DNA of 64,000 nucleotides from JBDWFY01 sp965275915 (GCA_965275915.1 CBDHYI010000002.1:62001-126000); one strand, 5' to 3'. Shown: positions 42,252 through 51,187, counted from the stretch's first letter. Translations and numbers: made by a program. Notes: a model not told the origin generated them from the sequence alone.

Positions 42252-43748
42252 ATGCGCAATTTTTTCAAGAAGCAAAAAGCGCACCCTGAAGACAATATCG
42301 AAACCGTTGATGTTTCCGAAGAGCCGCCTTGTGAACCGGAAGCGGAACCTCAACCCGTTGTCGAGCCTGCGGCCGACGCTGTCGATGTGCCCCATATTAT
42401 CGAAAGCATGGATAATCTGGGCCTGGAAATCACCGATGCGGCCGGGCAGATCAGCGATGTTGCCACCAATTCCCAGGAAATGCAGCGCATCATGGAGGGA
42501 TTGCTGAAGGCATCCGGTCAGGTTGAAAGCTGTAATGCGGAAGTGCGCCAGGCGGTTATGAGTGCCACTGAAATCATTGGCGCCACGCAGTCGGATATGA
42601 CGGGATCCAGCGAGGTAATTGCCCGGTCGCTTGAAAAAGTCTCCCGGCTGTCGGCTGCGATTGATCAGATGAACGGTCAACTGGCCGGATTGCAGGACTC
42701 TTTCTCCAATATCCGGGAAGTGGCGGGTGCGATTGACGCGATCGCGCGGCAGACGAATCTCCTGGCCCTGAATGCGACGATTGAGGCCGCTCGCGCCGGT
42801 GAGGCCGGCAAGGGGTTTGCTGTTGTTGCCAGCGAAGTGAAGGCGCTTGCGACACAAACCAGCACGGCAACCGAGCAGATCGACAGCACTATCCAGGAAT
42901 TGGGCCGGGAAACGGACAGCCTGACGGAACTGGGGCAACAGGCTCTTGAGACCGTTGGTGAAGCGAAGGAGAGTGCCCGGTCCGTCAGCGACATGATCGC
43001 AGGTTTGAGTGAGTCCATGCAGTCGATCTCCAACAATGCGGTTGAAATTGACACCGCCGTCACCGCCAACGCGGCCGCCGCGGAAGACCTGCAGGGCAAC
43101 AGCCGTCAGATGGAAACTGTCCTGGTCCAGAACGCAGACCGCATTTCCAAGGTATGCGAACGGATTACGCAGACGGTTGATGGTGCCGACACGCTGATCG
43201 GCGAAACGGCTCATCGCTCCGGACATGGCCGCGACAGCGAAATGATCCGGCTGGTGCTTGAGATGGCCGGCCTGGTGGCAGAAGCGTTCGAGCGGGAACT
43301 GAAGGAAAATCGGATCACTCAGGAGGCCCTGTTTGATTTTACTTACGAGCCGATTCCTGACACCGATCCCGAACAGGTGATGGCGCCCTTTACCGATATG
43401 ACGGACCGGGTTCTGCCGGCGATTCAGGAAGCGCTGCTGGAGCGGCATGAGGCGATCGCGTTCTGCGCGGCCGTCGATGTCAATGGCTATCTGCCGACGC
43501 ACAACAAGAAGTTCTCAAAACCGCAAGGGTCCGATCCCGTGTGGAACACGGCCAACTGCCGAAACCGGCGTATCTTCAATGACAAGACGGGTCTGTCCGC
43601 CGGCCGGAACACGAAGCCGTTTTTGCTTCAGACCTATCGGCGCGATATGGGCGGTGGAACCTTTGTCCTGATGAAGGACGTCTCAGCGCCCGTCATGGTT
43701 CGCGGTCGTCATTGGGGCGGTGTCCGGATCGGTTATAAAGTCCAGTAA
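42252..43748 (+). CDS. Cytoplasmic chemoreceptor with C-terminal sensor domain
   Basis: A 498-residue methyl-accepting chemotaxis protein without any membrane helix. An acidic, Pro-rich N-terminus (about 8-45) precedes a signalling hairpin with tip IARQTNLLALNATIEAARAGEAGKGFAVVASEV at about residues 166-198. After a coiled coil to about 320, the C-terminal 160 residues (VDVNGYLPTHNKKFSKPQGS, RRIFNDKTGL, FVLMKDVSAPVMVRGRHWG) resemble a Cache/PAS-like ligand domain. Order is reversed relative to transmembrane receptors: signalling part first, sensor last. It stands alone, 83 bases after lepA. Confidence 0.87.
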   Translation: MRNFFKKQKAHPEDNIETVDVSEEPPCEPEAEPQPVVEPAADAVDVPHIIESMDNLGLEITDAAGQISDVATNSQEMQRIMEGLLKASGQVESCNAEVRQAVMSATEIIGATQSDMTGSSEVIARSLEKVSRLSAAIDQMNGQLAGLQDSFSNIREVAGAIDAIARQTNLLALNATIEAARAGEAGKGFAVVASEVKALATQTSTATEQIDSTIQELGRETDSLTELGQQALETVGEAKESARSVSDMIAGLSESMQSISNNAVEIDTAVTANAAAAEDLQGNSRQMETVLVQNADRISKVCERITQTVDGADTLIGETAHRSGHGRDSEMIRLVLEMAGLVAEAFERELKENRITQEALFDFTYEPIPDTDPEQVMAPFTDMTDRVLPAIQEALLERHEAIAFCAAVDVNGYLPTHNKKFSKPQGSDPVWNTANCRNRRIFNDKTGLSAGRNTKPFLLQTYRRDMGGGTFVLMKDVSAPVMVRGRHWGGVRIGYKVQ

Positions 43749-43750
43749 AG

Positions 43751-44395
43751 TCAAGCGGTTGAACTGATCACGGCGATAGCCGCAAAATGGCAGCTTGCCG
43801 CAACCAGAACGAAGGCGTGCCAGATGGCATTCTGGTAGGGCAGGCTGTCCCACAGGTGAAAAATCACCCCGATCGAGTAAAGAATACCGCCGACGCCAAG
43901 CAGGACAAATGCGCTTCCCGGCAGGGCATAAAACAGCGGCACAATAACCAGAACCCCTGCCCAGCCCATTCCCAGGTAAAGCGGAACGGAAAAGCCGTTC
44001 AGACTTTTTGGGAAAAAGAGTTTTGCGGTCGCGCCGAAAATCGCCAGAAGCCAGACCATCCCCAGCAGTCCTGCACCGACCAATCCGCTCATCTTCATCA
44101 GGACAAACGGCGTATAGGTGCCGGCGATCTTGATGAATATGGCAGCCTGATCGAACCGGCGCAGCAGTCCCTTCCAACTGGGCACGGGGATCAGATGATA
44201 GGCCGCCGAAAACCCGAACATTGCAATGCTCGCAAGACCGTAGATGATCAGGCTGGTGGTGGACAGGGGCGAGAGATAAAACGCGGTGAACCAGATCAGG
44301 AGGGCAACGGCAATGATGCTGGCAAGGACGCCAACCACGTGTATACAGCCATCTGCGATGCGCTCGCCGCGCGTATAGTCCGGATACATAAACAA
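43751..44395 (-). CDS. Hemolysin III / PAQR family membrane protein
   Basis: A 214-residue protein with seven predicted helices. It carries the family motifs: the N-terminal YTRGERIADGCIHVVG (Ser/His-Asp-type site region), SAAYHLIP with the conserved His, FDQAAIFIKIAGTYTPF in the middle, and a last helix with WHAFVLVAASCHFAAI that supplies two His. The conserved Asp and His bind zinc in related PAQR hydrolases. The family is called hemolysin III, but physiological activity is uncertain; ceramidase-like or lipid-homeostasis roles are suspected. Confidence 0.9.
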   Translation of the reverse strand: MFMYPDYTRGERIADGCIHVVGVLASIIAVALLIWFTAFYLSPLSTTSLIIYGLASIAMFGFSAAYHLIPVPSWKGLLRRFDQAAIFIKIAGTYTPFVLMKMSGLVGAGLLGMVWLLAIFGATAKLFFPKSLNGFSVPLYLGMGWAGVLVIVPLFYALPGSAFVLLGVGGILYSIGVIFHLWDSLPYQNAIWHAFVLVAASCHFAAIAVISSTA

Positions 44396-44528
44396 AGAGT
44401 AACTGACTTTCGATGAAAAACAGTTAACAAATGCTCACCTGTCGGAGATGTGATCGAACGTGAGGATTTTCATCATTTTTTCCGACACATCGGACCGATG
44501 TGACAAACCGGGTTCGGGATGCGAAACT

Positions 44529-44578
44529 ACGCGTATCCTTGTCGTGAAGGTAATTCAGTCTTCACGGATGCGCTCTAG
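44529..44578. repeat. Palindromic intergenic repeat, copy 1
   Basis: A 50-base unit, ACGCGTATCCTTGTCGTGAA...GGATGCGCTCTAG, in which CGTGAAG pairs with CTTCACG and GCG-ATCC pairs with GGATGCGC. It is nearly identical to copy 2 at 44631. The CTAG border and GCGCATCC...GGAT(A)CGCG wording are those of the short palindromes common in rhizobial intergenic regions. Confidence 0.75.
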
Positions 44579-44617
44579 GGCAATTCTCGCGATCCTTGGA
44601 TCGCGTGAAATGCCCCA
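44577..44617. repeat. Third palindrome, between the two repeats
   Basis: A different palindrome: CGCGATCC-TT-GGATCGCG (44588-44605) with imperfect outer arms GGGCA and TGCCC. It lies exactly between the two direct repeats. Confidence 0.7.
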
Positions 44618-44630
44618 ATCCTTTGTTTTC

Positions 44631-44681
44631 ACGCGTATCCTTGTCGTAAAGGTGCTTCAACCTTCACGGGATGCGCTCTAG
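44631..44681. repeat. Palindromic intergenic repeat, copy 2
   Basis: A 51-base direct copy of the unit at 44529, differing mainly around the loop (GTAAAGGT-GCTTCA-ACCTTCAC). It ends in CTCTAG, 14 bases before the HlyU gene, so it may influence that gene's 5' leader. Confidence 0.75.
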
Positions 44682-44695
44682 AAACGGATGTAGAA

Positions 44696-44992
44696 ATGGT
44701 TGGAAAATGGTTGTCGGGCCTGTTCGGAGGCGGAAGTTCACAGGAAAAGGAACCGGAGATGCCGGAGCCGACCGAACATGACGGACATCTGATTTACCCG
44801 ATGCCCAAAAACGAGGGCGGGCAGTGGCTGACCGCCGGACTGATCACGCGCGAAATTGACGGCGAAGTGAAGGAACATCACTTCATCCGCGCCGACAAAC
44901 ATGCTTCGAAAGACGAAGCGGCGAGCTTTTCAATCGCAAAGGCGCGCCAGATTATCGATCAGCAGAAAAGCTATTTGTTCAAGGACAGCTGA
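44696..44992 (+). CDS. HlyU family transcriptional regulator-like protein
   Basis: A 98-residue protein of the HlyU family found in alphaproteobacteria, with a glycine-rich N-terminus and the domain HDGHLIYPMPKNEGGQWLTAGLITREIDGEVKEHHFIRADKHASKDEAASFSIAKARQIIDQQ. The name comes from a Vibrio hemolysin activator, but these proteins lack a helix-turn-helix. A DNA-binding role is not evident here. No strong ribosome site is seen (TAGAA before the ATG); a repeat ends 14 bases upstream. Confidence 0.78.
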   Translation: MVGKWLSGLFGGGSSQEKEPEMPEPTEHDGHLIYPMPKNEGGQWLTAGLITREIDGEVKEHHFIRADKHASKDEAASFSIAKARQIIDQQKSYLFKDS

Positions 44993-45003
44993 GGGTCCTG
45001 AGC

Positions 45004-45831
45004 CTAGTTGGCCAGCTTGTCCGCCATAAGCGCGATTGTGCGCTGATAATTGTCGGACTTGTTCCACTTTTTCAGGACGGCATAGTTGCGCGTACCCGGT
45101 TGCCAGCCGCCGCCGCGCTGCCAGCCGAAGGCGCGCAGATAATTGCCTGTTGATCCAAGCACGTCCGGAACGCTTCGAATCAGGTCGCGCCGGCCGTTGC
45201 CGTCAAAATCGATTGCGAATTTGACGTAGGAACTGGCCAGGAACTGGGTCTGTCCGATTTCGCCGGCCCAGGCGCCGACCATGGAATTGGGTGTCATATC
45301 GCCACGGTCGACAATATGGAGTGCCGCAAGCAACTCGTTCCGGAAAAAGTCGGCCCGCCGGCAATCATAGGCAAGTGTTGCCAGCGACCGGAACACCGAC
45401 ATATTGCCTGAGAATCCGCCATAGTTGGTTTCAAGACCCCAGATCGCCGCAACGACCGGGGCCGGCACGCCATATCGCTTTTCGACAGCGGCGAAAGTGC
45501 TGGCATGTTGGCGCATTTTCGATTTGCCGCGTTTGATGGCCGCACTTGTCACCCGGGTCGAGGCAAAGCTTTCGAAACTCTTTTTGAACGTTCTTTTCTG
45601 GTTTCTGTCGAGACGGATGACCCGCTTATCGTATCGCAGGCCGGAAAGGGCGGTATTCGCCGTCTTTCTGGAAATGCCGCGCGCCGCGGCGGCACCTTTA
45701 AAATCCTCGATCCACACTTCAAATCCGGCCGCCGTGTTCCCGCACGTCTTGCCGGATGCGGCGGTCGCAGAGGTGAACAGGATGGGAAGGGCCAGAAAAA
45801 TCGCTGAAATCGAATACTGAAACGAATGCAC
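45004..45831 (-). CDS. MltB-type lytic murein transglycosylase
   Basis: A 275-residue periplasmic enzyme that cuts the glycan strand of peptidoglycan with formation of 1,6-anhydro ends. The signal peptide is HSFQYSISAIFLALPILFTSATAASG. The catalytic Glu is in AAIWGLETNYGGFSG; EIGQTQFLASSYVKFAIDFDGNGRRDLI follows, and the end is FGWQRGGGWQPGTRNYAVLKKWNKSDNYQRTIALMADKL. A GTG start with AGGGAGAG upstream was chosen; the open frame from 45969 would place charged residues before the leader. The short C-terminus lacks the peptidoglycan-binding domain of longer relatives. Confidence 0.9.
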   Translation of the reverse strand: MHSFQYSISAIFLALPILFTSATAASGKTCGNTAAGFEVWIEDFKGAAAARGISRKTANTALSGLRYDKRVIRLDRNQKRTFKKSFESFASTRVTSAAIKRGKSKMRQHASTFAAVEKRYGVPAPVVAAIWGLETNYGGFSGNMSVFRSLATLAYDCRRADFFRNELLAALHIVDRGDMTPNSMVGAWAGEIGQTQFLASSYVKFAIDFDGNGRRDLIRSVPDVLGSTGNYLRAFGWQRGGGWQPGTRNYAVLKKWNKSDNYQRTIALMADKLAN

Positions 45832-45937
45832 GGATACTCTCCCTGAACAAGTGCGGCGGCAAGCACCGCTGCCATTAAACGCGATTGGTCGGTGTTTCAC
45901 AAATACTACGTAAACATTGCATGTATACTCAATATGA

Positions 45938-47167
45938 CTATGCCGATTTACGGTGATAATTCGTAACACAGTAAATGACAGTGAAAAACGACAAGATTAT
46001 CAGAAGTGCTGCTGTAAAGAACGGTGCGCCGGGAAAATAGATCGGCGCTGATTCACCCGCAAAATAACCAAAGAGCTGAGTCATCATGATCGGGCTGACG
46101 ATGGTGGCAAGGCCGACTTTGGCGGAAAGCAGACCCTGGAGCTCGCCTTGTTCGTCTTTTGGCAATTGCCGGGACATGATGCCCGCAAAGGCCGGACTTG
46201 CCAGTGCTCCCAAAGAGGCGGGCGCAATGATGGCGAACACCATCCATCCTTCCGTTGCAAAGGCAAACCCCAAAAGTGAGACAACATTTATAAGGAGCGC
46301 AAAAAGCAGTGCTCGGGTCTCACCGAACCTGGGCATGACAATCCGGATCAGCCATCCCTGAACGATGGCAAACCCGACTCCGACCGCCGCCAGTGACAGT
46401 CCGATTTGCGCCGAACTCCAATTGAAAACCTCAACCGCGTAGTAGCTCCAGATGGCCGGATAAACGAAATGGGCGGTGTCAAACAGAAAGGCGGCCATCA
46501 ACATACCGGCAACCGCCGGTACCTTGGCCAGCTGTTTCAGAGCGCCGAACGGGTTGGCACGCCGCCAGCCGAAGGCTCTCCGGTCTTCCCTGGGCAAGGA
46601 TTCCGGCAGGATGAACAGCCCATAGGCGGCGTTGATCATCGCAAGAAGTGCCGCTGCATAAAACGGCGCCCTTGTGCCATATTCGCCAAGAAACCCGCCG
46701 ATAGCCGGACCGATGATGAAGCCCATCCCGAAAGCGGCGCCCACCAGACCGAAATTCTGCGACCGCTTTTCCGGTGCACTCACATCGGCAATGTAAGCGT
46801 TCGCGGTCGAAAAATTTGCACTTGCAATGCCCGCCAGCGTCCTGCCGATGATGAGAAACAGGATTGTTGGTGCGAGCGCCATGATCAGGTAATCAACCGA
46901 CAAAAACACGAGCGATACCAGAAGGATGGGACGTCGTCCGAAACGGTCCGAAAGATTGCCGATCGTCGGCCCGAAAACAAACTTCATCAGAGCATAGATG
47001 AAAGCGAGGAACCCGCCCCATTCTGCGGCGATATTGACCGGATCGTTCGTCAGTTCTTCAATCAGCTGCGGCATAACCGGAATGATCAGGCCGATGCCGA
47101 TGGAATCAAGAATAACCGTAAACAGGATGAACGAGATGGCCAGTCGGCTCGATTGTTTCGGTCGCAC
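45938..47167 (-). CDS. TetA-like major facilitator superfamily transporter
   Basis: A 409-residue 12-helix transporter. Motif A between helices 2 and 3 is GNLSDRFGRRP. The first helix has ILDSIGIGLIIPVMPQLIEEL and helix 5 has FGLVGAAFGMGFIIGPAIGGFLG, as in the TetA/DHA1 drug-proton antiporters. It may export tetracycline-like or other amphiphilic compounds, but many chromosomal TetA relatives do not confer resistance. It starts with GTG and no clear ribosome site. No divergent TetR regulator is present. Confidence 0.88.
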   Translation of the reverse strand: MRPKQSSRLAISFILFTVILDSIGIGLIIPVMPQLIEELTNDPVNIAAEWGGFLAFIYALMKFVFGPTIGNLSDRFGRRPILLVSLVFLSVDYLIMALAPTILFLIIGRTLAGIASANFSTANAYIADVSAPEKRSQNFGLVGAAFGMGFIIGPAIGGFLGEYGTRAPFYAAALLAMINAAYGLFILPESLPREDRRAFGWRRANPFGALKQLAKVPAVAGMLMAAFLFDTAHFVYPAIWSYYAVEVFNWSSAQIGLSLAAVGVGFAIVQGWLIRIVMPRFGETRALLFALLINVVSLLGFAFATEGWMVFAIIAPASLGALASPAFAGIMSRQLPKDEQGELQGLLSAKVGLATIVSPIMMTQLFGYFAGESAPIYFPGAPFFTAALLIILSFFTVIYCVTNYHRKSA

Positions 47168-47405
47168 CAGGTTGAGAACTCAATTGCGTGTTTGAAAGCG
47201 TGGGAGCCCCATTTTTCGGATATGAGACGTATGGTCGCCGGAATCCGGTCGGTTTTCAAGACCGCTCAATCCGGTCCTGAACCTAGGTGATCTCCTCGAT
47301 TGAAAGATCCTTCCGATTGATGTCATATGGCGCTGGCAATTCGACGCATTATATAAATGCGAAATCCATTCATCACCACACAACAAGCGGTTGGGAGTCA
47401 AAGAC

Positions 47406-48068
47406 ATGACGAATTTGAGAATTGGCGATGATGCTCCGAATTTTGATGCGATGACCACGGAGGGCCCTATCAACTTTCATGAGTGGCTTGGGGACTCCTG
47501 GGGTGTCCTGTTTTCCCATCCAAAGGATTTCACGCCCGTCTGCACGACGGAACTGGGCTACATGGCCCGCATCAATCCCGAGTTTGAGAAACGGAACGTC
47601 AAGATTATCGGATTGAGTGTCGATCCGGTCGATAATCATGCCAAATGGGCTGTCGATATTGAGGAAACACAGGGATTTAAACCCAACTATCCGATGATCG
47701 GCGATACAGAGCTGAAGGTCGCCAAACTTTATGGCATGCTGCCCGCCGGCGCGGGCGAAACGTCCGAGGGTCGGACTGCCGTAGACAATCAGACCGTCCG
47801 CACGGTGTTTGTGATCGGGCCTGACAAGAAGATCAAACTGTCCATCTCCTATCCGATGAGTACCGGTCGCAATTTTGATGAGATCCTGCGTGTCATCGAC
47901 TCCATGCAATTGACCGCCAAGCACAAGGTTGCGACGCCGGTCAACTGGAAAGACGGTGAAGACGTCATCATCGTTCCGGCCGTTTCCGATGAGGCGGCCA
48001 AAGAACAGTTCCCCGATGGCTGGAAGACGGTGAAGCCCTACCTGCGGGTCGTCCCGCAGCCCAAATAA
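47406..48068 (+). CDS. 1-Cys peroxiredoxin (Prx6 type)
   Basis: A 220-residue peroxidase that reduces hydrogen peroxide and organic peroxides. The peroxidatic Cys46 is in SHPKDFTPVCTTELG. The longer C-terminal dimerisation arm (WKDGEDVIIVPAVSDEAAKEQFPDGWKTVKPYLRVV) and lack of a second cysteine mark the 1-Cys Prx6 group. A GGGAG site precedes the ATG. A TTG 15 bases upstream (47391) is less likely. A terminator follows immediately, so it is monocistronic. Confidence 0.94.
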   Translation: MTNLRIGDDAPNFDAMTTEGPINFHEWLGDSWGVLFSHPKDFTPVCTTELGYMARINPEFEKRNVKIIGLSVDPVDNHAKWAVDIEETQGFKPNYPMIGDTELKVAKLYGMLPAGAGETSEGRTAVDNQTVRTVFVIGPDKKIKLSISYPMSTGRNFDEILRVIDSMQLTAKHKVATPVNWKDGEDVIIVPAVSDEAAKEQFPDGWKTVKPYLRVVPQPK

Positions 48069-48082
48069 TCAGGCAACCCAAG

Positions 48083-48107
48083 ACGGCGCCTGCGGGCGCC
48101 GTTTTTT
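48083..48107 (+). terminator. Rho-independent terminator after the peroxiredoxin gene
   Basis: ACGGCGCC-TGCG-GGCGCCGT with a following T-run lies 14 bases after the stop. Confidence 0.9.
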
Positions 48108-48190
48108 CTTCCCGGTAATGCCCTTATCCGGTCGACTACGAAAATCGGAACTACCCGCCGATTTGTGCGTTTCTGTGAGACATCGGAACG

Positions 48191-48649
48191 ATGTGTGATG
48201 AGTTGATGGTCAGAGCTGCGGGAAAAGGAGACCTTCCGGCACTGCTTGGACTCTATTCGCAGCTGCATCCGGAGGATGTGCCGCTGACGCTCGTTGAGGC
48301 TGAGCAGATCTTTGAACAATTCAGGCGCTATCCGGGCAGCGCTCTGCTTCTTGGCTTTGCGGATGGTGCGGCCGTCACGACGTGCTCGCTGGTTGTTATT
48401 CCAAATCTGACACGAGGCGGTGCGCCCTACGCGCTCATAGAAAACGTGGTCACCGACGAATGTGCCAGAAATCGGGGATTCGGCAAGGCGATCTTGAAAG
48501 AGGCGATTGTCGCTGCCTGGGAGCGACGCTGTTACAAAGTGATGCTCTTAACCGGTTCAAAAGACCCCGCAACCCTCCAGTTTTATCGAAGTGCCGGCTT
48601 CCGGACCGGCAAAACGGGCTTTCTGATCCGCCGCAGTGAGGTCGGCTGA
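48191..48649 (+). CDS. GNAT family N-acetyltransferase
   Basis: A 152-residue acetyltransferase. The acetyl-CoA motif is VTDECARNRGFGKAILKEAI (R/Q-x-x-G-x-G/A). The terminal FYRSAGFRTGKTGFLIR matches the last strand of the fold. Sequence resembles the glucosamine-phosphate- or amino-acid-like GNAT groups but the substrate is not recognisable. It is convergent with the GH4 gene. Confidence 0.85.
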   Translation: MCDELMVRAAGKGDLPALLGLYSQLHPEDVPLTLVEAEQIFEQFRRYPGSALLLGFADGAAVTTCSLVVIPNLTRGGAPYALIENVVTDECARNRGFGKAILKEAIVAAWERRCYKVMLLTGSKDPATLQFYRSAGFRTGKTGFLIRRSEVG

Positions 48650-48658
48650 CCGTCTTCT

Positions 48659-50050
48659 TTAAGCATATTTTTGGGTCCGTCCCCCAGCCCTGGTCTTTTT
48701 TTGAGCCCAGGCCGGCAACCAGTCGCCATGGGCATCCCGCAACCGGTCGACCATGGCCCAGATCTGATCAAGGTCCAGCTCTGCGGCGGTATGGGGGTCC
48801 ATCATGGCCGCATGATAGATGTGCTCGGGATTTTCTGTCATCAGCGCTTCAACAACCAACCCCTGCACCGTAACGTTTGACTGCATGATTGCCGCCAGAT
48901 GCGGCGGTATCGCTCCGATTTGTGTTGGCTGAACGCCGTTGCGGTCAATCAGGCACGGTACTTCGACGGCGCAGTCATCGGGCAGGTTGGTGATCAATCC
49001 GCCATTTCGGAGATTGCCGTAAACAACGGACGGTCTCCCGGTCCATATGGATTCAATTATGTCGGACGCATATTCATGGCTCTCGCAGATATCGAGCGGA
49101 GCACCGCCCGTCAGGTCTTTGCGCTGCTTTTCCCAGTTCTCAATCTGCTCAATGCAGCGCATCGGATATTCGTCCAGTGGAATTTCGAACCGCTGCAGAA
49201 TGTCCTCGCGTCCCTCCTTGATGAACCAGGGAACATATTCTGCGAAATGCTCCGAACTTTCGGTAACGAAATAGCCAAGGCGTTTCATCATTTCGTACCG
49301 AACTTTGTTCGGGCAGCGCTCATTGTGCATGCTGGCCCTGGTGGGAATGCGCCCCTGCGCATAGCCTTCCTGAAGAACCGGGTAGAGATCCCGAAGGCTG
49401 CCGTCTTCCAGTATCTCCTCCAGTTCCAGATAGAAGGCGATATGATTGATCCCGGCGCAGCGGTACTTTATCCGCTCCACCGGTATGCCAAGATCGATTG
49501 CAAGCATCTCTGCCGTTCCCTGGACGGAATGACAGAGGCCGACCTGCCTGATCTTGGGGAACCTGCGTGAGATTGCCCACGTGTTTATGGCCATCGGATT
49601 GACATATTGCAGCAATGTGGCATGCGGACAGACATCCATCATATCGGCGCAGACCGACCAGAGATGCGGTACGGTCCTGAGACCCCGCATGATGCCGCCG
49701 ATCCCAAGCGTATCGGCAATTGTCTGACGCAGTCCGAATTCTTTCGGGACCTCAAAATCCGTGATGGTGCAGGGGTCGTATCCTCCGATATGGAACGCCA
49801 CGATTACAAAATCCGCGCCGTCCAGTGCGTCCCGCTGGTTCAAATGGCTGGAGATCGTTGCCTTTACATCCAGCGTTGAAACAATGCGGCCGGCCACGGC
49901 CGCCGATTGCGACAAACGGTTTTCATCAATATCCATCAGGGCAATATGCGCGCCTGTCAGCGGCTCGCGCTGGAGAATGTCTCCGACCAGGTTCTTCATA
50001 AAGACCGTCGAACCGGCACCGACAAATGCAATTTTCGGATCAAGAGGCAT
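48659..50050 (-). CDS. Glycoside hydrolase family 4 alpha-galactosidase/alpha-glucosidase
   Basis: A 463-residue NAD- and Mn-dependent glycosidase. The Rossmann motif is IAFVGAGSTVF. The metal-binding Cys-His motif is LCHSVQGT, and GINHIAFYLELE with the NH pair follows. YVNPMAINTWA is a typical GH4 block. MelA (alpha-galactosidase) and alpha-glucosidase/glucuronidase members are hard to separate; the GYDPCTITDFEVPKEFGLRQT wording is MelA-like. No sugar transporter is adjacent, so the substrate source is unknown. Confidence 0.9.
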   Translation of the reverse strand: MPLDPKIAFVGAGSTVFMKNLVGDILQREPLTGAHIALMDIDENRLSQSAAVAGRIVSTLDVKATISSHLNQRDALDGADFVIVAFHIGGYDPCTITDFEVPKEFGLRQTIADTLGIGGIMRGLRTVPHLWSVCADMMDVCPHATLLQYVNPMAINTWAISRRFPKIRQVGLCHSVQGTAEMLAIDLGIPVERIKYRCAGINHIAFYLELEEILEDGSLRDLYPVLQEGYAQGRIPTRASMHNERCPNKVRYEMMKRLGYFVTESSEHFAEYVPWFIKEGREDILQRFEIPLDEYPMRCIEQIENWEKQRKDLTGGAPLDICESHEYASDIIESIWTGRPSVVYGNLRNGGLITNLPDDCAVEVPCLIDRNGVQPTQIGAIPPHLAAIMQSNVTVQGLVVEALMTENPEHIYHAAMMDPHTAAELDLDQIWAMVDRLRDAHGDWLPAWAQKKTRAGGRTQKYA

Positions 50051-50306
50051 TGGTTTTCCTGACTCAGTATTTTGCGCCGTCTCGACAAATCGGTGGCGTC
50101 AGTTTGCGAAAGCGAATTTCGCAGGTTTCACGGCAGGCAACAACCTTTCGATGCTCCTGTTGAAACCGGCGAATGAAAGTCTTGGGGATGCGGCGTGTCT
50201 CTGGGACAATTCATCAGCGCTGCACATGGATCTGACCATATTTTTTGAATTTCGGCCCCGCCCTGAACCCTGTAATCTTCTGATACCGAAGCAGGGTGAG
50301 GGTGTT

Positions 50307-50732
50307 ATGACAGCAGAGAACGAGACCGGTGGGAAACTGACGGGACGCTGCCTGTGTGGCGAGATCAAATTCGAGTGCACCCATCCCGGCGAGCCCGTCA
50401 CCATTTGCCATTGCGCCCAGTGCCGGCAGTGGGGCGGCAGTCCCTGGGCCGCCACGTCGGTGCCGCTGGAGGCATTCAAGGTGACCGAGGGCGAAAACGC
50501 GCTGACTTGGTATGTTTCTTCGGATTTTGCTATGCGTGGTTTTTGCCGGACCTGCGGGTCATCGATGTTCTGGCATGCGGACAGACATCCTGAGTGGTCG
50601 GAGAGCATTGCCATCGCCGCCGGTTGCGTCAACGAGCCGACAGGGCTCAAAGTCGCCCGACATATCTGGTGCAGGTCAAAAGGCGACTATTATACGATCG
50701 ACGGCGATCTGCCGCAGGATTGGGAAGAGTGA
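50307..50732 (+). CDS. GFA family protein (paralogue 1)
   Basis: A 141-residue zinc protein of the GFA (glutathione-dependent formaldehyde-activating-like, CENP-V) fold. Structural and catalytic zinc ligands are in RCLCGEIKFECT, ICHCAQCRQWGG and FCRTCGSSMFWHA. Members are often annotated for formaldehyde, but most have no proven activity. The ATG follows a short GGGTGAGGG site. It is eight bases upstream of a second gene of equal length and related sequence. Confidence 0.88.
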   Translation: MTAENETGGKLTGRCLCGEIKFECTHPGEPVTICHCAQCRQWGGSPWAATSVPLEAFKVTEGENALTWYVSSDFAMRGFCRTCGSSMFWHADRHPEWSESIAIAAGCVNEPTGLKVARHIWCRSKGDYYTIDGDLPQDWEE

Positions 50733-50740
50733 GCTCAAAG

Positions 50741-51166
50741 ATGAACGAGATTCCTGCAACAGCGGAAAACAAACGCGGCCGGTGCCTGTGCGGGGCGGTG
50801 GAGTTTACAACCCGTGGTCCGATGCGTGAGGTCATTGCCTGTCATTGCAGGCAGTGCCGCCGCTGGTCCGGAAACTTCTGGGCGGCGACGGCTTGCGATG
50901 ACAGCGACCTGACGATCGAGACCGGCGCAGAGTGCGTGACCTGGTTTCGTTCATCCGATTTTGCCAAACGAGCATTTTGCAGCAAATGCGGCTCGACACT
51001 TTTCTACAAGGCGGACGGCATCCCCGAGTTTGCCGACAAGATCTCCATTGGCGCAGGACTTTTCGATGGCGAAACGCACCTTGAGCACGGTCGCCACATC
51101 TTCTGCAAAGATCGGGGTGATTATTATGATTTTCCCGAAAATGCAGAGCTGGTGGAGAAGTTCTGA
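50741..51166 (+). CDS. GFA family protein (paralogue 2)
   Basis: A 141-residue protein of the same fold, with RCLCGAVEFTTR, ACHCRQCRRWSGNFW and AFCSKCGSTLFYKA ligands. It has the same length as paralogue 1 and shares the ordering WAAT, TWY/FxSSDFA and the final KGDYY or RGDYYDF block. Tandem duplication followed by divergence is the simplest account. The ATG is preceded by an AAAG site. Function unknown. Confidence 0.88.
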   Translation: MNEIPATAENKRGRCLCGAVEFTTRGPMREVIACHCRQCRRWSGNFWAATACDDSDLTIETGAECVTWFRSSDFAKRAFCSKCGSTLFYKADGIPEFADKISIGAGLFDGETHLEHGRHIFCKDRGDYYDFPENAELVEKF

Positions 51167-51187
51167 AAACTCGGCACAGGTCTTGAG

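Noticed and set aside
42195..43502. 435-codon open frame on the minus strand
   Set aside because: Exactly antisense to the cytoplasmic chemoreceptor, whose domains are unmistakable. The frame is a by-product of codon bias and its translation has no family pattern.
46406..47290. 294-codon plus-strand frame over the TetA-like transporter
   Set aside because: Rich in charged residues and His/Cys from antisense reading; the MFS gene on the other strand has all family motifs.
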